Assembly (NCBI RefSeq): GCF_015223055.1
Contig: NZ_JADFBX010000003.1
Location: forward strand, 496,001-560,000
DNA length: 64,000 bases
Reading direction: 5' to 3'
DNA from: Pedobacter sp. MC2016-24
GTDB lineage: Bacteria > Bacteroidota > Bacteroidia > Sphingobacteriales > Sphingobacteriaceae
Part shown: positions 27,633 to 37,600 of the stretch, piece by piece
How the letters are laid out: every line of letters begins with the position of its first letter
Position numbering within the stretch: the stretch's first letter is position 1
The notes under the pieces: generated by a model
The model's input: only the letters and a program-made list of their open reading frames with translations
Database searches by the model: none
What the model was told of the DNA's origin: nothing
Made by a program: the position numbers and the translations under genes

Positions 27633-28919
27633 ATGAATAATTTAAAAAGATCAATGGTACTGACGGCGCTGCTTCTTATGGCAGGTATCGGTAAAACAAT
27701 TGCCCAGGATTTTAATCCGAAACATTTTCCAGACCGGGTGATTTTAACCTGGACCGGAAATCCTGAAGTAAGTCAGACGGTTACCTGGCGTACAGATACC
27801 ACGATTATGGCTTCTAAAGCTCAAATCAAAGCCGAAGATTCTAGTCCGGCCCTGGAAGAGTCCATCACTACCTACGATGCAGGATCCCGTATTTTGTCTG
27901 GTGGAAATAACTATGCCACTGCAAAATATCACCAGGTTACTTTTACCAACCTGAAACCAGGAACGGTATATGCCTACCGTGTAGGATCGGGCGACTACTG
28001 GAGTGAATGGTTTCAATTTACGACAGCATCCAATACCAATAAACCTTTTTCTTTCATTTACCTGGGGGACGCTCAGAATGATATCCGTTCAAAATGGTCA
28101 CGCGTCATCCGTAAAGCATTTGCACATCAGCCTGATGCCCGGTTTATCATCCATACAGGTGATTTAATTAACCGGTCAAACAACGATCAGGAATGGGGCG
28201 AATGGCATTATGGAGGTGGATTTATCAATGGGATGATCCCGAGTTTACCTTCACCGGGTAACCATGAATATGTACGGGACGACACCCGGAAGTTGATTCT
28301 GGATCCACATTGGGGTGTTCAATACACCTTGCCGGGTAATGGACCTAAAGGCTTGGAAGAATCTGTGTATTATGTCGACTATCAGAATGTTCGCATCATC
28401 TCACTGGACTCGCAAATGATTATCCTGGACGAGGCTTCGGCTAAGATCCAGTACGAATGGCTGGAAAAGGTTTTAAAAGAGAATAAGAAACTCTGGACGG
28501 TCATTACCTTTCATCATCCTATTTTTTCTACAGCAAAAAGCAGGGATAATAAAGAATTTAGAGCGCAGTTCAAACCTTTGTTTGACAAGTACCACATCGA
28601 CCTGGTTTTGCAGGGGCATGACCATACCTATAGCCGCGGACAAAACCTTCCACGTGGCCTATCGGGCAGGGAAGCAAGCGGACCGGTTTATCTGGTTTCT
28701 GTAGCTGGGCCTAAAATGTACAAAGTGGATGGTGCCAGATGGATGAATGTTTCTCTGGAAAATACCCAGCTTTTTCAAACGATTCATGTAGATGGTCAAA
28801 ACCTGAAATTTGAAGCCTATAAAACCTCAGGAGAACTATTTGATGCATTTTCATTGAAGAAAACAAGTCGGGACCGTGCAGCAGAATTTAAAGATCTGAA
28901 TCCTGCTGCCAAAAAATAG
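27633..28919 (+). CDS. Secreted purple acid phosphatase-like metallophosphatase
   Basis: Exported phosphoesterase with the architecture of purple acid phosphatases: signal peptide (ends IAQ25), an N-terminal fibronectin-like domain (about 28-140, PDRVILTWTGNPEVSQTVTWR) and a calcineurin-like metal site. Its five blocks are present: YLGDAQ, HTGDLI, PGNHE, TFHHPIF and QGHDHTYSR. Length is 428. It is the last gene of the FecR-SusC-SusD operon and is followed by a strong terminator. It probably removes phosphate from the ligand at the surface or in the periplasm, before or after SusCD import. The substrate is inferred only from context. Confidence 0.88.
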   Translation: MNNLKRSMVLTALLLMAGIGKTIAQDFNPKHFPDRVILTWTGNPEVSQTVTWRTDTTIMASKAQIKAEDSSPALEESITTYDAGSRILSGGNNYATAKYHQVTFTNLKPGTVYAYRVGSGDYWSEWFQFTTASNTNKPFSFIYLGDAQNDIRSKWSRVIRKAFAHQPDARFIIHTGDLINRSNNDQEWGEWHYGGGFINGMIPSLPSPGNHEYVRDDTRKLILDPHWGVQYTLPGNGPKGLEESVYYVDYQNVRIISLDSQMIILDEASAKIQYEWLEKVLKENKKLWTVITFHHPIFSTAKSRDNKEFRAQFKPLFDKYHIDLVLQGHDHTYSRGQNLPRGLSGREASGPVYLVSVAGPKMYKVDGARWMNVSLENTQLFQTIHVDGQNLKFEAYKTSGELFDAFSLKKTSRDRAAEFKDLNPAAKK

Positions 28920-28954
28920 TAAATAAAGACGTTTTTTTACGTAAAAACTTCGGG

Positions 28955-28990
28955 AACGCTGTATCATCTGATACAGCGTTTTCTTTTTGC
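28955..28990 (+). terminator. Intrinsic terminator after the first SusCD operon
   Basis: AACGCTGTATCA and TGATACAGCGTT form a 12-bp stem with a minimal loop, followed by TTTTCTTTTT, 36 bp after the phosphatase stop. Confidence 0.9.
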
Positions 28991-29072
28991 ATTGGTAAAT
29001 CATTTGCTGCTGATTTTACTTTATTTTAACCTGAATGTTTTACCTTGCGGCCTTATTTAACGTTTTCTATCC

Positions 29073-30005
29073 ATGATAAAAAAGATGATCCTCAGTTTGC
29101 TGCTTGTTTATAGCTGCGGGCAATTGAATGCACAAGAAAATCCGGTAAAAATTACCCGAAAGGTAAATGCAGACCGTTCTGTTGATCTGGAGTTTGAAAA
29201 ACCTGATCCTGGGAGTTATACCATCGTACTTAAGTTTGGGGACATTAGCAATTTTAACAGTTCCGATCAGGAGCAGATCGGGATTAAAAATTATTCCGGA
29301 ACAGTGTACACGGCAAAGCCAGAAAATAAAGACAGACAGGTAAATTTCTCTTATACGTATTACACTTTTCGAGGCAAGCTGAATCCAAAGTATAATGCTG
29401 ATTTTGTTTATATCCTTCCTTATAAAAGCGGAACTAAAGTCAGGGTTGCTGAAGCAGGATATTTATACACCACATATTTTGGTACCACCACACCAGAAGA
29501 CTGGAAAGTATATCGTTTTTATACGCAGGACGAGCAACCGGTTGTAGCAGTGCGTAAGGGGATAATCGTTGACGTTAAAGATTTGTACGAAACAGAATCC
29601 GCCAATGAGGCTTCTTATACGAGTAAAACAAATGAACTTACTGTCGAGCACGCCGATGGTACACTTGCCACTTATAAAGGCTTTAAAAAAGGTAGTATTT
29701 CGGTAAAGGTTGGAGAAACGGTCTTTCCCTCTACAGTATTGGGAATGAATAGTAAAACCAATTCAAACAGCCGGTATGGGATCTTATTATCCACCATTTA
29801 TCTGAAATCGGCAGATATTGACGCCAGGAAGAAAGGTGTTAAAGAATCTAAAAGTATTTATGGTTTTGTAACGCCTAAATTTTTCACGGCAGCGGATCCG
29901 GGAGCGATACTGGCCGCTCAACAAGAATATACAGCAGCAGATTCACCGGAGGTTTTACAAAAAGAGCTTTCTAAAAAAGAATTGAAGAAGCTGCAAAAAC
30001 AGTAA
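29073..30005 (+). CDS. Exported M23/LytM-like protein lacking the zinc ligands
   Basis: Secreted protein of 310 residues (signal peptide ends LNAQ21). After an N-terminal beta-rich region, residues about 155-235 (VVAVRKGIIVDVKD, TVEHADGTLATYKGFKKGSISVKVGETVFPSTVLG) follow the LytM/M23 barrel pattern. In active M23 enzymes the first metal ligands and the final HxH lie in and around this barrel. Here the position of the usual YAHL is YKGF and no HxH is visible, so it is probably non-catalytic, as in NlpD/EnvC-type regulators. The C-terminus is a Lys-rich helix (LQKELSKKELKKLQKQ). It has no clear operon partner; the next gene starts 63 bp later. Confidence 0.65.
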   Translation: MIKKMILSLLLVYSCGQLNAQENPVKITRKVNADRSVDLEFEKPDPGSYTIVLKFGDISNFNSSDQEQIGIKNYSGTVYTAKPENKDRQVNFSYTYYTFRGKLNPKYNADFVYILPYKSGTKVRVAEAGYLYTTYFGTTTPEDWKVYRFYTQDEQPVVAVRKGIIVDVKDLYETESANEASYTSKTNELTVEHADGTLATYKGFKKGSISVKVGETVFPSTVLGMNSKTNSNSRYGILLSTIYLKSADIDARKKGVKESKSIYGFVTPKFFTAADPGAILAAQQEYTAADSPEVLQKELSKKELKKLQKQ

Positions 30006-30068
30006 TTATTGATTTTTGTTGTATAATTTTTAACTTGTTGATAAAACGCATTTACCTGTATAAAGCTT

Positions 30069-30938
30069 ATGAAGAAAATAGTATTGATCTGTAGCATTGT
30101 GATGCTGATGTGCGCTTGCCGTGATAAAAATAAATCTGGTACCAACACCAATCCTGGAGGTCAGGATGAAATTCATAAAGATTTATACGGTTTCTGGGTG
30201 GGTGATTTTCTTTTCGAAGGGGATTATGTTTATGAAGGAAATGAGCGTCCGGCTAAAATAAATATTGTAATCAAAAAAATAACAAAAAACGAAGTTATAG
30301 GGCAGAGTATTGTAGGTGGGAAAAAACGTATTTTAATCGGTAAAGTGTTTGAAGAGGGCGATAAACTCAGATTTGTAATGGATGAATCTGGTAGTTTAAA
30401 AACCGATGGGCGTTACGAATTTGAACTGAAAGGCGATACCTTAATTGGGGTGTGGAATGGTTTCAAAAAGGATGATCAAATGGGTAAAATGCAGTATAAA
30501 TTGTTAAAGAAAGCATTTGTATACAATCCGAACTTAATGTTGCCGAAAACCGATTATATCGATTGGAGCACTTCCCGGGATCAAACCCGTTTAGATACCT
30601 TGGATGATGGAAAGGTGGATACCTCAGTGATGGTCCTTTTTCGAAGCGCCTCTCCGCAGATTTTTGAAATCAATGCCTCGAATACTTTGCTGAAGGCTGC
30701 TCAATTGAAAAACCTCCGTAAGTTGGATTTGCAAATCATTAAGAACACGGTTTTTGCCAGACATGGCTACTTTTTTAAAAAAAGCAGCATTCGCGACTTT
30801 TTTGATCCCGTGGAATGGTATATCCCGATATCAAATGATGTGGGCAAAGAACTGACCCCTATTGAACAGGCCAATATCAAGCTCTTGCAGCGTTATGAAA
30901 AATATGCTGAGGATAATTATGATGCTTTTGGACGTTAA
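30069..30938 (+). CDS. YARHG domain lipoprotein
   Basis: Predicted lipoprotein of 289 residues. The signal sequence MKKIVLICSIVMLMCAC would be lipidated at Cys17, though its -3 Met and -2 Cys are unusual. A middle beta-sheet region (about 40-150) has GFWVGDFLFEGDYVYEG and GDTLIGVWNGF, like lipocalin-type sheets. The C-terminal YARHG domain (about 215-280) is clear: NTVFARHGYFFKKSSIRDFFDPVEWYIP, then LTPIEQANIKLLQRYEKYAEDNY. YARHG domains occur in exported proteins of unclear role, often next to cell-wall enzymes, and an M23-like gene lies just upstream. Function unknown. Confidence 0.75.
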   Translation: MKKIVLICSIVMLMCACRDKNKSGTNTNPGGQDEIHKDLYGFWVGDFLFEGDYVYEGNERPAKINIVIKKITKNEVIGQSIVGGKKRILIGKVFEEGDKLRFVMDESGSLKTDGRYEFELKGDTLIGVWNGFKKDDQMGKMQYKLLKKAFVYNPNLMLPKTDYIDWSTSRDQTRLDTLDDGKVDTSVMVLFRSASPQIFEINASNTLLKAAQLKNLRKLDLQIIKNTVFARHGYFFKKSSIRDFFDPVEWYIPISNDVGKELTPIEQANIKLLQRYEKYAEDNYDAFGR

Positions 30939-30943
30939 ATAAG

Positions 30944-30961
30944 CAGGATGCCACAGGTTGC
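30944..30961 (+). promoter_or_regulatory. Direct-repeat element, copy 1 (GH95 operon)
   Basis: CAGGATGC and CAGGTTGC start exactly 10 bp apart. A GAACCAAATT block follows at 30991. The GH95 ATG is 103 bp downstream. One of five copies in the window, each in the same orientation as the gene after it. Confidence 0.6.
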
Positions 30962-31064
30962 TGGCGCGGGAGATATTTTTTAAGTTCACAGAACCAAATT
31001 TATCCCCTTGTCAATCGCATGTATATAGCTATCCCGACTTGGCACTGGGATTTAAGCTATTGAA

Positions 31065-33512
31065 ATGAGATACAAAATTACACTGCTTGCCCTTTTTGTC
31101 TGTGCCAATGGCCTTGTATTAAAGGCCCAAAATTCAAAATCAATTGATGCGTTTGCGACGTTGAGACTCTGGTACAAACAACCTGCAAAAAACTGGGACG
31201 AGGCTTTGCCAATTGGAAACGGACGGCTTGGTGCTATGATTTTTGGACGTGTAGAGCAAGAGTTAATTCAATTGAATGAAGAAACTTTGTGGACTGGCGG
31301 TCCGGTTAATCCAAATCCAAACCCTGAAGCACCAAAATACCTACCTGAAGTTAGGAAATTGCTTTTTGAAGGCCGAAGTGGAGATGCCAGTAAATTGATG
31401 CGTAAAATGCAGGGGCCAAATACCAATATGTATCAGCCCCTGGGGGATGTGATTTTGAAACAGGTAGTGGATGGTACAGTTACCGATTATACCCGGGACC
31501 TTGATATTTCTACCGCGATTGCAAGCACACGGTTTACAGTAAACGGCGTTCGATATACACGTGAATATTTTTCCTCAGCTCCAGATCAGGTTATGGTGAT
31601 GCGGCTCCGGTCAAGTAAACTAAAGGCATTGAACATCAGTTTGTCTTTGTTCAATGAGCTTGAGCATCAGGTAGTAGCTGCTGGTAGCAATGAACTTATC
31701 TTGAAAGGAAAGGCACGTATCTATTCAGATGAACGCCGGAACCCCAAACCGATCATATATAACGATAGTCTCCGTCATAACGGCATGCGTTACCAGGCGA
31801 GGATCAAAGTAATCCGTACAGATGGTAAAGTGAGCACTGATAGTTTACTACAGGTCAGCAATGCCACAGAAATTCTGGTACTCATATCTGGTGCAACCAG
31901 TTACAACGGTTATAACGTGTATCCCGATCTGAATGGGAAAGATGAAAATGCCGCAGCACTCCATGATTTGAAAGCGGCCGAAAAGAAGCCTTATCTGCAA
32001 ATGGAAACTGCGCATGTTAAAGATTATCAAAACTACTTCAACAGGCTAAGTTTTTCCATCAATAATACCGGAAAGTTATTGGTAGATGTGCCTACAGATG
32101 TGCGACTTGCAAATTATAAATCCGGAAAAGCAGATTTTGGGTTGGAACAATTGTATTTTCAATTTGGTAGATACCTGTTAATTTCATGTTCACGCCCGGG
32201 CGGTATTCCTGCAAATTTGCAAGGGATATGGAATCCATTGATCAGACCATCCTGGAGAAGCAATTTTACCACCAATATCAATTTACAAATGAATTACTGG
32301 CCGGCCGAGGTTTGTAACCTCTCCGAATTAACAGAGCCTCTAATTACTCAAATCAAACACCTGGCGGTAAACGGTAAAAGTACAGCACAAAACTATTACA
32401 AAGCGTCTGGCTGGGCGGTACACCACAACTCCGACATTTGGGCGCAAACCAATCCGGTAGGAGAGGGAACAGGAGATCCCAAATGGGCCAACTGGTCTTT
32501 GGGTAGCCCCTGGCTCTCCCAGCATTTATACGAGCATTACCGCTTCACTAAAGATAAAAATTACTTAAAAGATACGGCCTATCCACTGATGAAGGGCGCA
32601 GCTTTGTTCTGTCTGGACTGGCTGGTAGAAAAGGATGGTTATCTTGTTACAGCACCTTCTACTTCTCCTGAAAACAGTTATATTCTTCCAAATGGAAACA
32701 AGGAAGTGGTAACCATTGCGTCGACTATGGACATGTCGATCATTCGTGATCTCTTTACCAATGTTATTGAAGCTGCCGGGGTTTTGAATGTGGATAAAGA
32801 ATTTGCAGCGATGCTAAAAACTAAATATGCCAGACTTTACCCTTTACATATCGGAAAGAAAGGTAATTTACAGGAATGGTATGGCGACTGGGAAGATGTC
32901 GACCCGCAGCACCGTCACGTTTCTCAATTGTTTGGTTTGCACCCCGGGCGGGAAATCTCGCCATTGCTGGATTCGACATATGCCAATGCCGCACGTAAAA
33001 CATTGGAAACGCGTGGCGATGAGGGCACCGGATGGAGTAAAGCCTGGAAAATTAACTTTTGGGCCAGACTGCTGGACGGCAATCATTCCTATAAGATGTA
33101 CCAGGAATTGTTGAAAAACTCAACCCTAAATAACCTGTTTGACACCCATCCTCCATTTCAGATTGACGGTAATTTCGGTGCAACAGCCGGCGTTGCAGAA
33201 ATGCTTCTGCAAAGTCATCTGGGTACCGTACAGCTGCTGCCGGCTTTGCCAGACAGCTGGAAAAGTGGCGTAGTGAAAGGCCTGGTAGCCAGAGGTGGCT
33301 TTGTGATAGATTTGTATTGGGAAAATCACATGTTGACGAAATCGACTATTCTTTCAAAAAGCGGTGGACAAATTACTTTGCAAACCAAATCTCCGATAAA
33401 AATAAACGGACTCAAAACAGAATCCAGACAACTAAAAACCAGTCTGGGTGTCGTTTATCAAACCATTGCCGATACCAGGGCTGGCGTCACCTACACGCTC
33501 CAAAACATTTAA
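31065..33512 (+). CDS. Glycoside hydrolase family 95 (alpha-L-fucosidase/alpha-L-galactosidase type)
   Basis: Exported GH95 enzyme of 815 residues (signal peptide ends LKAQ22). The family removes alpha-1,2-linked L-fucose or alpha-L-galactose by inversion. The N-terminal beta domain has [18 protein letters not shown] and [12 protein letters not shown]. The (alpha/alpha)6 barrel has [35 protein letters not shown], and APSTSPEN with the probable catalytic acid at about Glu536. [20 protein letters not shown] is near the C-terminus. It leads an operon with the MG2-type protein (11 bp later) and a sulfatase, behind a direct-repeat element. It probably trims terminal deoxy- or L-sugars from a decorated pectic or arabinogalactan side chain. 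Confidence 0.92.
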   Translation: MRYKITLLALFVCANGLVLKAQNSKSIDAFATLRLWYKQPAKNWDEALPIGNGRLGAMIFGRVEQELIQLNEETLWTGGPVNPNPNPEAPKYLPEVRKLLFEGRSGDASKLMRKMQGPNTNMYQPLGDVILKQVVDGTVTDYTRDLDISTAIASTRFTVNGVRYTREYFSSAPDQVMVMRLRSSKLKALNISLSLFNELEHQVVAAGSNELILKGKARIYSDERRNPKPIIYNDSLRHNGMRYQARIKVIRTDGKVSTDSLLQVSNATEILVLISGATSYNGYNVYPDLNGKDENAAALHDLKAAEKKPYLQMETAHVKDYQNYFNRLSFSINNTGKLLVDVPTDVRLANYKSGKADFGLEQLYFQFGRYLLISCSRPGGIPANLQGIWNPLIRPSWRSNFTTNINLQMNYWPAEVCNLSELTEPLITQIKHLAVNGKSTAQNYYKASGWAVHHNSDIWAQTNPVGEGTGDPKWANWSLGSPWLSQHLYEHYRFTKDKNYLKDTAYPLMKGAALFCLDWLVEKDGYLVTAPSTSPENSYILPNGNKEVVTIASTMDMSIIRDLFTNVIEAAGVLNVDKEFAAMLKTKYARLYPLHIGKKGNLQEWYGDWEDVDPQHRHVSQLFGLHPGREISPLLDSTYANAARKTLETRGDEGTGWSKAWKINFWARLLDGNHSYKMYQELLKNSTLNNLFDTHPPFQIDGNFGATAGVAEMLLQSHLGTVQLLPALPDSWKSGVVKGLVARGGFVIDLYWENHMLTKSTILSKSGGQITLQTKSPIKINGLKTESRQLKTSLGVVYQTIADTRAGVTYTLQNI

Positions 33513-33523
33513 CCCAATATGAA

Positions 33524-35947
33524 ATGAACCTGAACCGAATTGCAATCCTAGTTTCTTTAAGCCTTCTGCCTGTTGTTGGTCTGGCACAGGAAAAAGTTCC
33601 GACCACCACAACTGCTCCCGCTAAAAGTATAACCTGGTTTTTTGAAAAAACATACCTCCATACCGACCGTAATTATTACAGTACGGGTGAGGATCTTTGG
33701 TTTACAGCCTACCTGGTCAATGGAAAAAGTGCCAGTTTAACTTCAACAAGTAACAATTTATATGTCGAGCTCATTTCGCCTGCATCTGAAATTATCGACC
33801 GTAAAGTAATCCGCATGGATCAGGGATTGGGGAAAGGAGATTTTAAACTCAAAGATTCTATTCCCAGTGGATGGTATAAATTAAGGGCATATACCAACTG
33901 GATGCGGAATTTTGAAGATAAGTTTGTTTTTCAGAAGGAAATATACCTAAGTAATACACTTCCATTGAAAGGTCAAAATGCAACTGCTGTAAAAAAACAA
34001 GTTGCAGTAAATGATGTGGCGGGTGCAACACTTAATGAAAGCATTCAGTTTTTTCCGGAAGGCGGATCACTGGTGAATGATTTGATGAGCATCGTGGCTT
34101 TTAAGGCTGTAGATCAATATGGGAACGGGAGCAAGATCAGTGGTAAACTGGTATCGGAAACCGGTGAAACGATCAGTTCGTTTGAGAGTACCGATTTAGG
34201 AATGGGCATATTCACCGTTAAACCGGTTGCAGGTGTCAAATATCGTGTGGAAGCCTTGTTTGCAAACGGTAAAAAGGTGACTTCAGTGCTTCCTGATGCC
34301 TTAGCTAAAGGAATTTCTATGCATGTATCTACCGATTCTTTACAGGTAAAAGCAACGATTTCAATCAATGAGCCCATGCTGGCCGAACTGCAAGGCAAGG
34401 AGTTGAGCATTGACCTGAGGCATGGCGGTAACTCATTTTATGCAGGCAATATTAAAGTCGATAAATCTCAGATTTTAGTATCTGTTCCTCTAAAAGATCT
34501 GCCGCAGGGTGTGACTGCGATTACACTGAATGACAACCAGGGAAGGCCGCATTGTGAAAGATTAATCTATGTCCCAGGCGCTGTAATTAATTTGTCTGTG
34601 ACAAGTGATAAAACAAGCTATAAACCAAAAGAGCGTGTGAATCTGACTGTAAAGGCTTCTGATCAAAGTGGTAAACCTGTTCAGGCTTACTTATCTTTAG
34701 CTGCGGTAGATGCTATTGTTCCTGCAAATGGAAGCAGCATTACCTCGTATTTATTACTGGAATCTGAGATCAAAGGTAAAATACAGGATCCGGACCGATA
34801 TTTTGATACCAAAAATGCCGGTCGCTTAAAGCAGCTGGACCTTTTGTTGATGACGCAAGGCTGGCGGGATTATTTGTGGAAAAGGCTGGCCGAATCAAAA
34901 CCTTTGCTGAGCTTTATGCCTGAACCAGGCATCACCCTTTCGGGCAGGGTAAGGCAAAAAGTAGGTAGTAAGCCAATTCCAGACATGAACATTACTTTAA
35001 TGGGCAATGGACTGGTTGGTGATAAAATATACATGACCAAAAGCATGGCTGATGGCCGGTATTTTCTGGATGGTTTAAACTGGACCGGAGATCAGGCAAT
35101 CAAGCTGACTTCAAAAGATGATAAAGGAAAGTCGGGCGGATGGATTTTGCTCGATTCACTGTTTAAAAATCCGATGAAAATTGATCTTCCTGCGGGGCCA
35201 GAGCAGAAAAGTCCGGATTTGGCCATGTTCAATACCGAATTGGCTAAGCGGATGTTGCTAAACCGGATTGCGAAGATAAATGATACCATTAGTTTAAAAG
35301 AGGTAGTGATTGACGGAAAGGATAAAAAAACAGTGCGACTTTGGGATGAGACGCTGACCAGTTTTGGCTATCCGGATCTGGAGTACGTGATTACTCCGGC
35401 TGACTATGATTATAAAGGTTTAGAACATTTCTTGCTGACCAAGGTTCCCGGGGCTGTGTCGCTTTCAGATACTACGGATGGAATTGCTTTCATTACAAGA
35501 GGAAAAAAAGCGAAACCAAGGTTTATTGTAAACCGGAGGGAAGATGTTTTTGATCGCGACGATTACTATAGTTTACCAATGGATCAAATTAATAAGGTTG
35601 TGGTACGTCACATGATCAGAAATGGTGGTGAGGATGCTTATTTAATCAATCTTGACCTGAAAGAAACTGCCTTCGGGGGTGCAAATCTGGATGTTTTAAC
35701 CACCACGGTTCCAGGTTACTATAAATCCCGTGTTTTTTATACCCCGGTTTATCAGGATCAAACCGGTGCAAAAAAAGATTTACGCACCACCATTTTCTGG
35801 GCTCCGCTTTTAAAAACTGATGCACAGGGGAGGGCCACCCTCAGCTTTTTGAATGCAGAGCCAAAATCAACCATTAGCATTCGTACTGAGGGCATCACAA
35901 ACAATGGCGTTCCAATAGTAGCGACTGCAAAATACCAGGTTCAATAA
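33524..35947 (+). CDS. Large exported MG2/alpha-2-macroglobulin-like beta-sandwich protein
   Basis: Exported protein of 808 residues (signal peptide MNLNRIAILVSLSLLPVVGLAQ). The start opens an MG2-type domain: FFEKTYLHTDRNYYSTGEDLWFTAYLVNGK, then SGWYKLRAYTNWMRNFED. More beta domains follow, including a macroglobulin-like TSDKTSYKPKERVNLTVKASDQSGKPVQAYLSLAAVDA. A carboxypeptidase-regulatory-like unit (GRVRQKVGSKPIPDMNITLMG) and a TonB-plug-like segment (DLEYVITPADYDYKGLEHFLLTKVPGAV) come next. No CxEQ thioester motif is present. The frame is open to 33317, but that stretch overlaps GH95; the ATG at 33524 gives a clean signal peptide. Such proteins are widespread in Bacteroidota with unknown function. 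Between GH95 and a sulfatase, a role in surface glycan handling is possible. Confidence 0.7.
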   Translation: MNLNRIAILVSLSLLPVVGLAQEKVPTTTTAPAKSITWFFEKTYLHTDRNYYSTGEDLWFTAYLVNGKSASLTSTSNNLYVELISPASEIIDRKVIRMDQGLGKGDFKLKDSIPSGWYKLRAYTNWMRNFEDKFVFQKEIYLSNTLPLKGQNATAVKKQVAVNDVAGATLNESIQFFPEGGSLVNDLMSIVAFKAVDQYGNGSKISGKLVSETGETISSFESTDLGMGIFTVKPVAGVKYRVEALFANGKKVTSVLPDALAKGISMHVSTDSLQVKATISINEPMLAELQGKELSIDLRHGGNSFYAGNIKVDKSQILVSVPLKDLPQGVTAITLNDNQGRPHCERLIYVPGAVINLSVTSDKTSYKPKERVNLTVKASDQSGKPVQAYLSLAAVDAIVPANGSSITSYLLLESEIKGKIQDPDRYFDTKNAGRLKQLDLLLMTQGWRDYLWKRLAESKPLLSFMPEPGITLSGRVRQKVGSKPIPDMNITLMGNGLVGDKIYMTKSMADGRYFLDGLNWTGDQAIKLTSKDDKGKSGGWILLDSLFKNPMKIDLPAGPEQKSPDLAMFNTELAKRMLLNRIAKINDTISLKEVVIDGKDKKTVRLWDETLTSFGYPDLEYVITPADYDYKGLEHFLLTKVPGAVSLSDTTDGIAFITRGKKAKPRFIVNRREDVFDRDDYYSLPMDQINKVVVRHMIRNGGEDAYLINLDLKETAFGGANLDVLTTTVPGYYKSRVFYTPVYQDQTGAKKDLRTTIFWAPLLKTDAQGRATLSFLNAEPKSTISIRTEGITNNGVPIVATAKYQVQ

Positions 35948-35964
35948 ATTACTAATACCAATAT

Positions 35965-37578
35965 ATGTTACACAAAATCATCTTATTCGCATTGTTCTCA
36001 TCGGCAACAACCGGATTTGCAATAAAGCATACGGATCCGCCAGCAAAGAAACCAAATATCATCGTCATACTGGCCGACGATATGGGCTATTCAGATATCG
36101 GTTGTTTTGGTTCTGAGACCAGCACCCCAAACCTGGATGAAATGGCTGCAAAGGGTTTAAAAATGACGCAGTTTTACAATGCTTCTCGCTGTTGCCCAAG
36201 TAGGGCTTCTTTGCTGACGGGTCTGTATCAGCATCAGGCGGGCGTAGGCGACATGATGAATACCCGCAAGGAACCCGCTTATCAGGGCTACCTGAATCAA
36301 AATTGCGTAACCATTGCAGAAGCATTGAAACCTTATGGCTATACTACACTGATGGCGGGTAAATGGCATGTTGGACAAGCACCTGAACACTGGCCGCGCA
36401 AACGTGGCTTTGATCGTTACTTTGGCTTGATTGATGGTGCTGGTAGTTATTTCGGGCCTTATCCATATCGTCCAAATCAAAAGCTGACTATTGCATTGGA
36501 TGACCAGGAATTTACACCAGGAAAGAATTACTATTCTACAGATGCTTATACCGATCACGCGCTGGAGTTCATTGAGCAAAACAAGAACTCCGGGAAACCG
36601 TTTTTTCTTTATTTAGCGTATCAGGCGCCACATTGGCCCTTGCAGGCTTTACCAGAAGATATTGCGAAATATAAAGGTAAATACATGCAGGGTTGGGATA
36701 AATTGAGAATCGCAAGGTTCAAGAAAATGCAGGCTGCAGGAATTATTGACCCGCAAATCAAACTTTCACCAAGAGATGGAAAGGTACCCGAATGGGATAG
36801 TCTGAGTCAACAGGAAAAGATTTACTGGGACGATCAGATGGCTGTGTATGCGGCAATGATTGATCGTATGGACCAGAATATTGGTCGGTTGCGTGCCAAA
36901 CTGAAGGAACTTGGAGAGGCAGACAATACCGTAATTATGTTTTTATCGGATAACGGTGCCAGCAACGAGACGATCAACCCTAATGGGTTTTTACCTCAAA
37001 TTTATGAAAGCAGTAAAAAGTTATCCAGTGATCCGAGTTCTTTTACTGCCTACGGCTTTCCAGGGGCAAATGTCAGCAATACACCATTTCGCATGTTCAA
37101 ACATTGGGAATATGAAGGTGGAACTGCTACACCCTTTATCGCTTACGGGCCTTCCATAGTTAAAGCAGGTAGAACAGTTGCACAACCAGGGCATATCATC
37201 GATATGATGGCGACTTGCCTGGATCTGGCAGGAGGGAAGTATCCAGCCGTTTACAAAGATCAGAAAATTAAAGCAACCACTGGTTTGAGTTTGGTGCCTT
37301 TATTTAAAGGACAAAGCTGGAAGGGACATGATGCATTATTCTTTGAACATGAAGGGAATCGTGCGGTAAGACAAGGCAATTGGAAATTGGTTTCTAATTA
37401 TCCGGACAATAAATGGCATCTGTTTGATCTGTTGAAAGACCGCTCTGAACTGAATGATTTGAGCAGCAGTAATCCTGCTAAAGTAAAAGAATTAAATGCG
37501 CTGTACGAGGCCTGGGCTTCGAGGTCAGATGTGATTTCTTTTGAGAAATTACAGGTGAGGAATACAGATAAGTTTTAG
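35965..37578 (+). CDS. Exported S1-family sulfatase (arylsulfatase-like)
   Basis: Sulfate ester hydrolase of family S1, 537 residues with an N-terminal signal peptide. The Ca-binding Asp pair is in ILADDMGYSD (38-39). The formylglycine motif is C76-C-P-S-R80 in SRCCPSRASLLTG; Cys76 must be converted by a sulfatase-maturating enzyme not found in this window. MAGKWHVGQ and the late FLSDNGASNE segment add the remaining metal and substrate residues. It follows the MG2-type gene by 17 bp and ends at a bidirectional terminator. It suggests that the substrate of the GH95 operon carries sulfate groups. Confidence 0.92.
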   Translation: MLHKIILFALFSSATTGFAIKHTDPPAKKPNIIVILADDMGYSDIGCFGSETSTPNLDEMAAKGLKMTQFYNASRCCPSRASLLTGLYQHQAGVGDMMNTRKEPAYQGYLNQNCVTIAEALKPYGYTTLMAGKWHVGQAPEHWPRKRGFDRYFGLIDGAGSYFGPYPYRPNQKLTIALDDQEFTPGKNYYSTDAYTDHALEFIEQNKNSGKPFFLYLAYQAPHWPLQALPEDIAKYKGKYMQGWDKLRIARFKKMQAAGIIDPQIKLSPRDGKVPEWDSLSQQEKIYWDDQMAVYAAMIDRMDQNIGRLRAKLKELGEADNTVIMFLSDNGASNETINPNGFLPQIYESSKKLSSDPSSFTAYGFPGANVSNTPFRMFKHWEYEGGTATPFIAYGPSIVKAGRTVAQPGHIIDMMATCLDLAGGKYPAVYKDQKIKATTGLSLVPLFKGQSWKGHDALFFEHEGNRAVRQGNWKLVSNYPDNKWHLFDLLKDRSELNDLSSSNPAKVKELNALYEAWASRSDVISFEKLQVRNTDKF

Positions 37579-37600
37579 CCGCTTAAAAAAAGGATTTAGT

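Noticed and set aside
33317..33523. 69-codon upstream extension of the MG2-type protein
   Set aside because: It overlaps the conserved end of GH95, and the ATG at 33524 gives a proper signal peptide.
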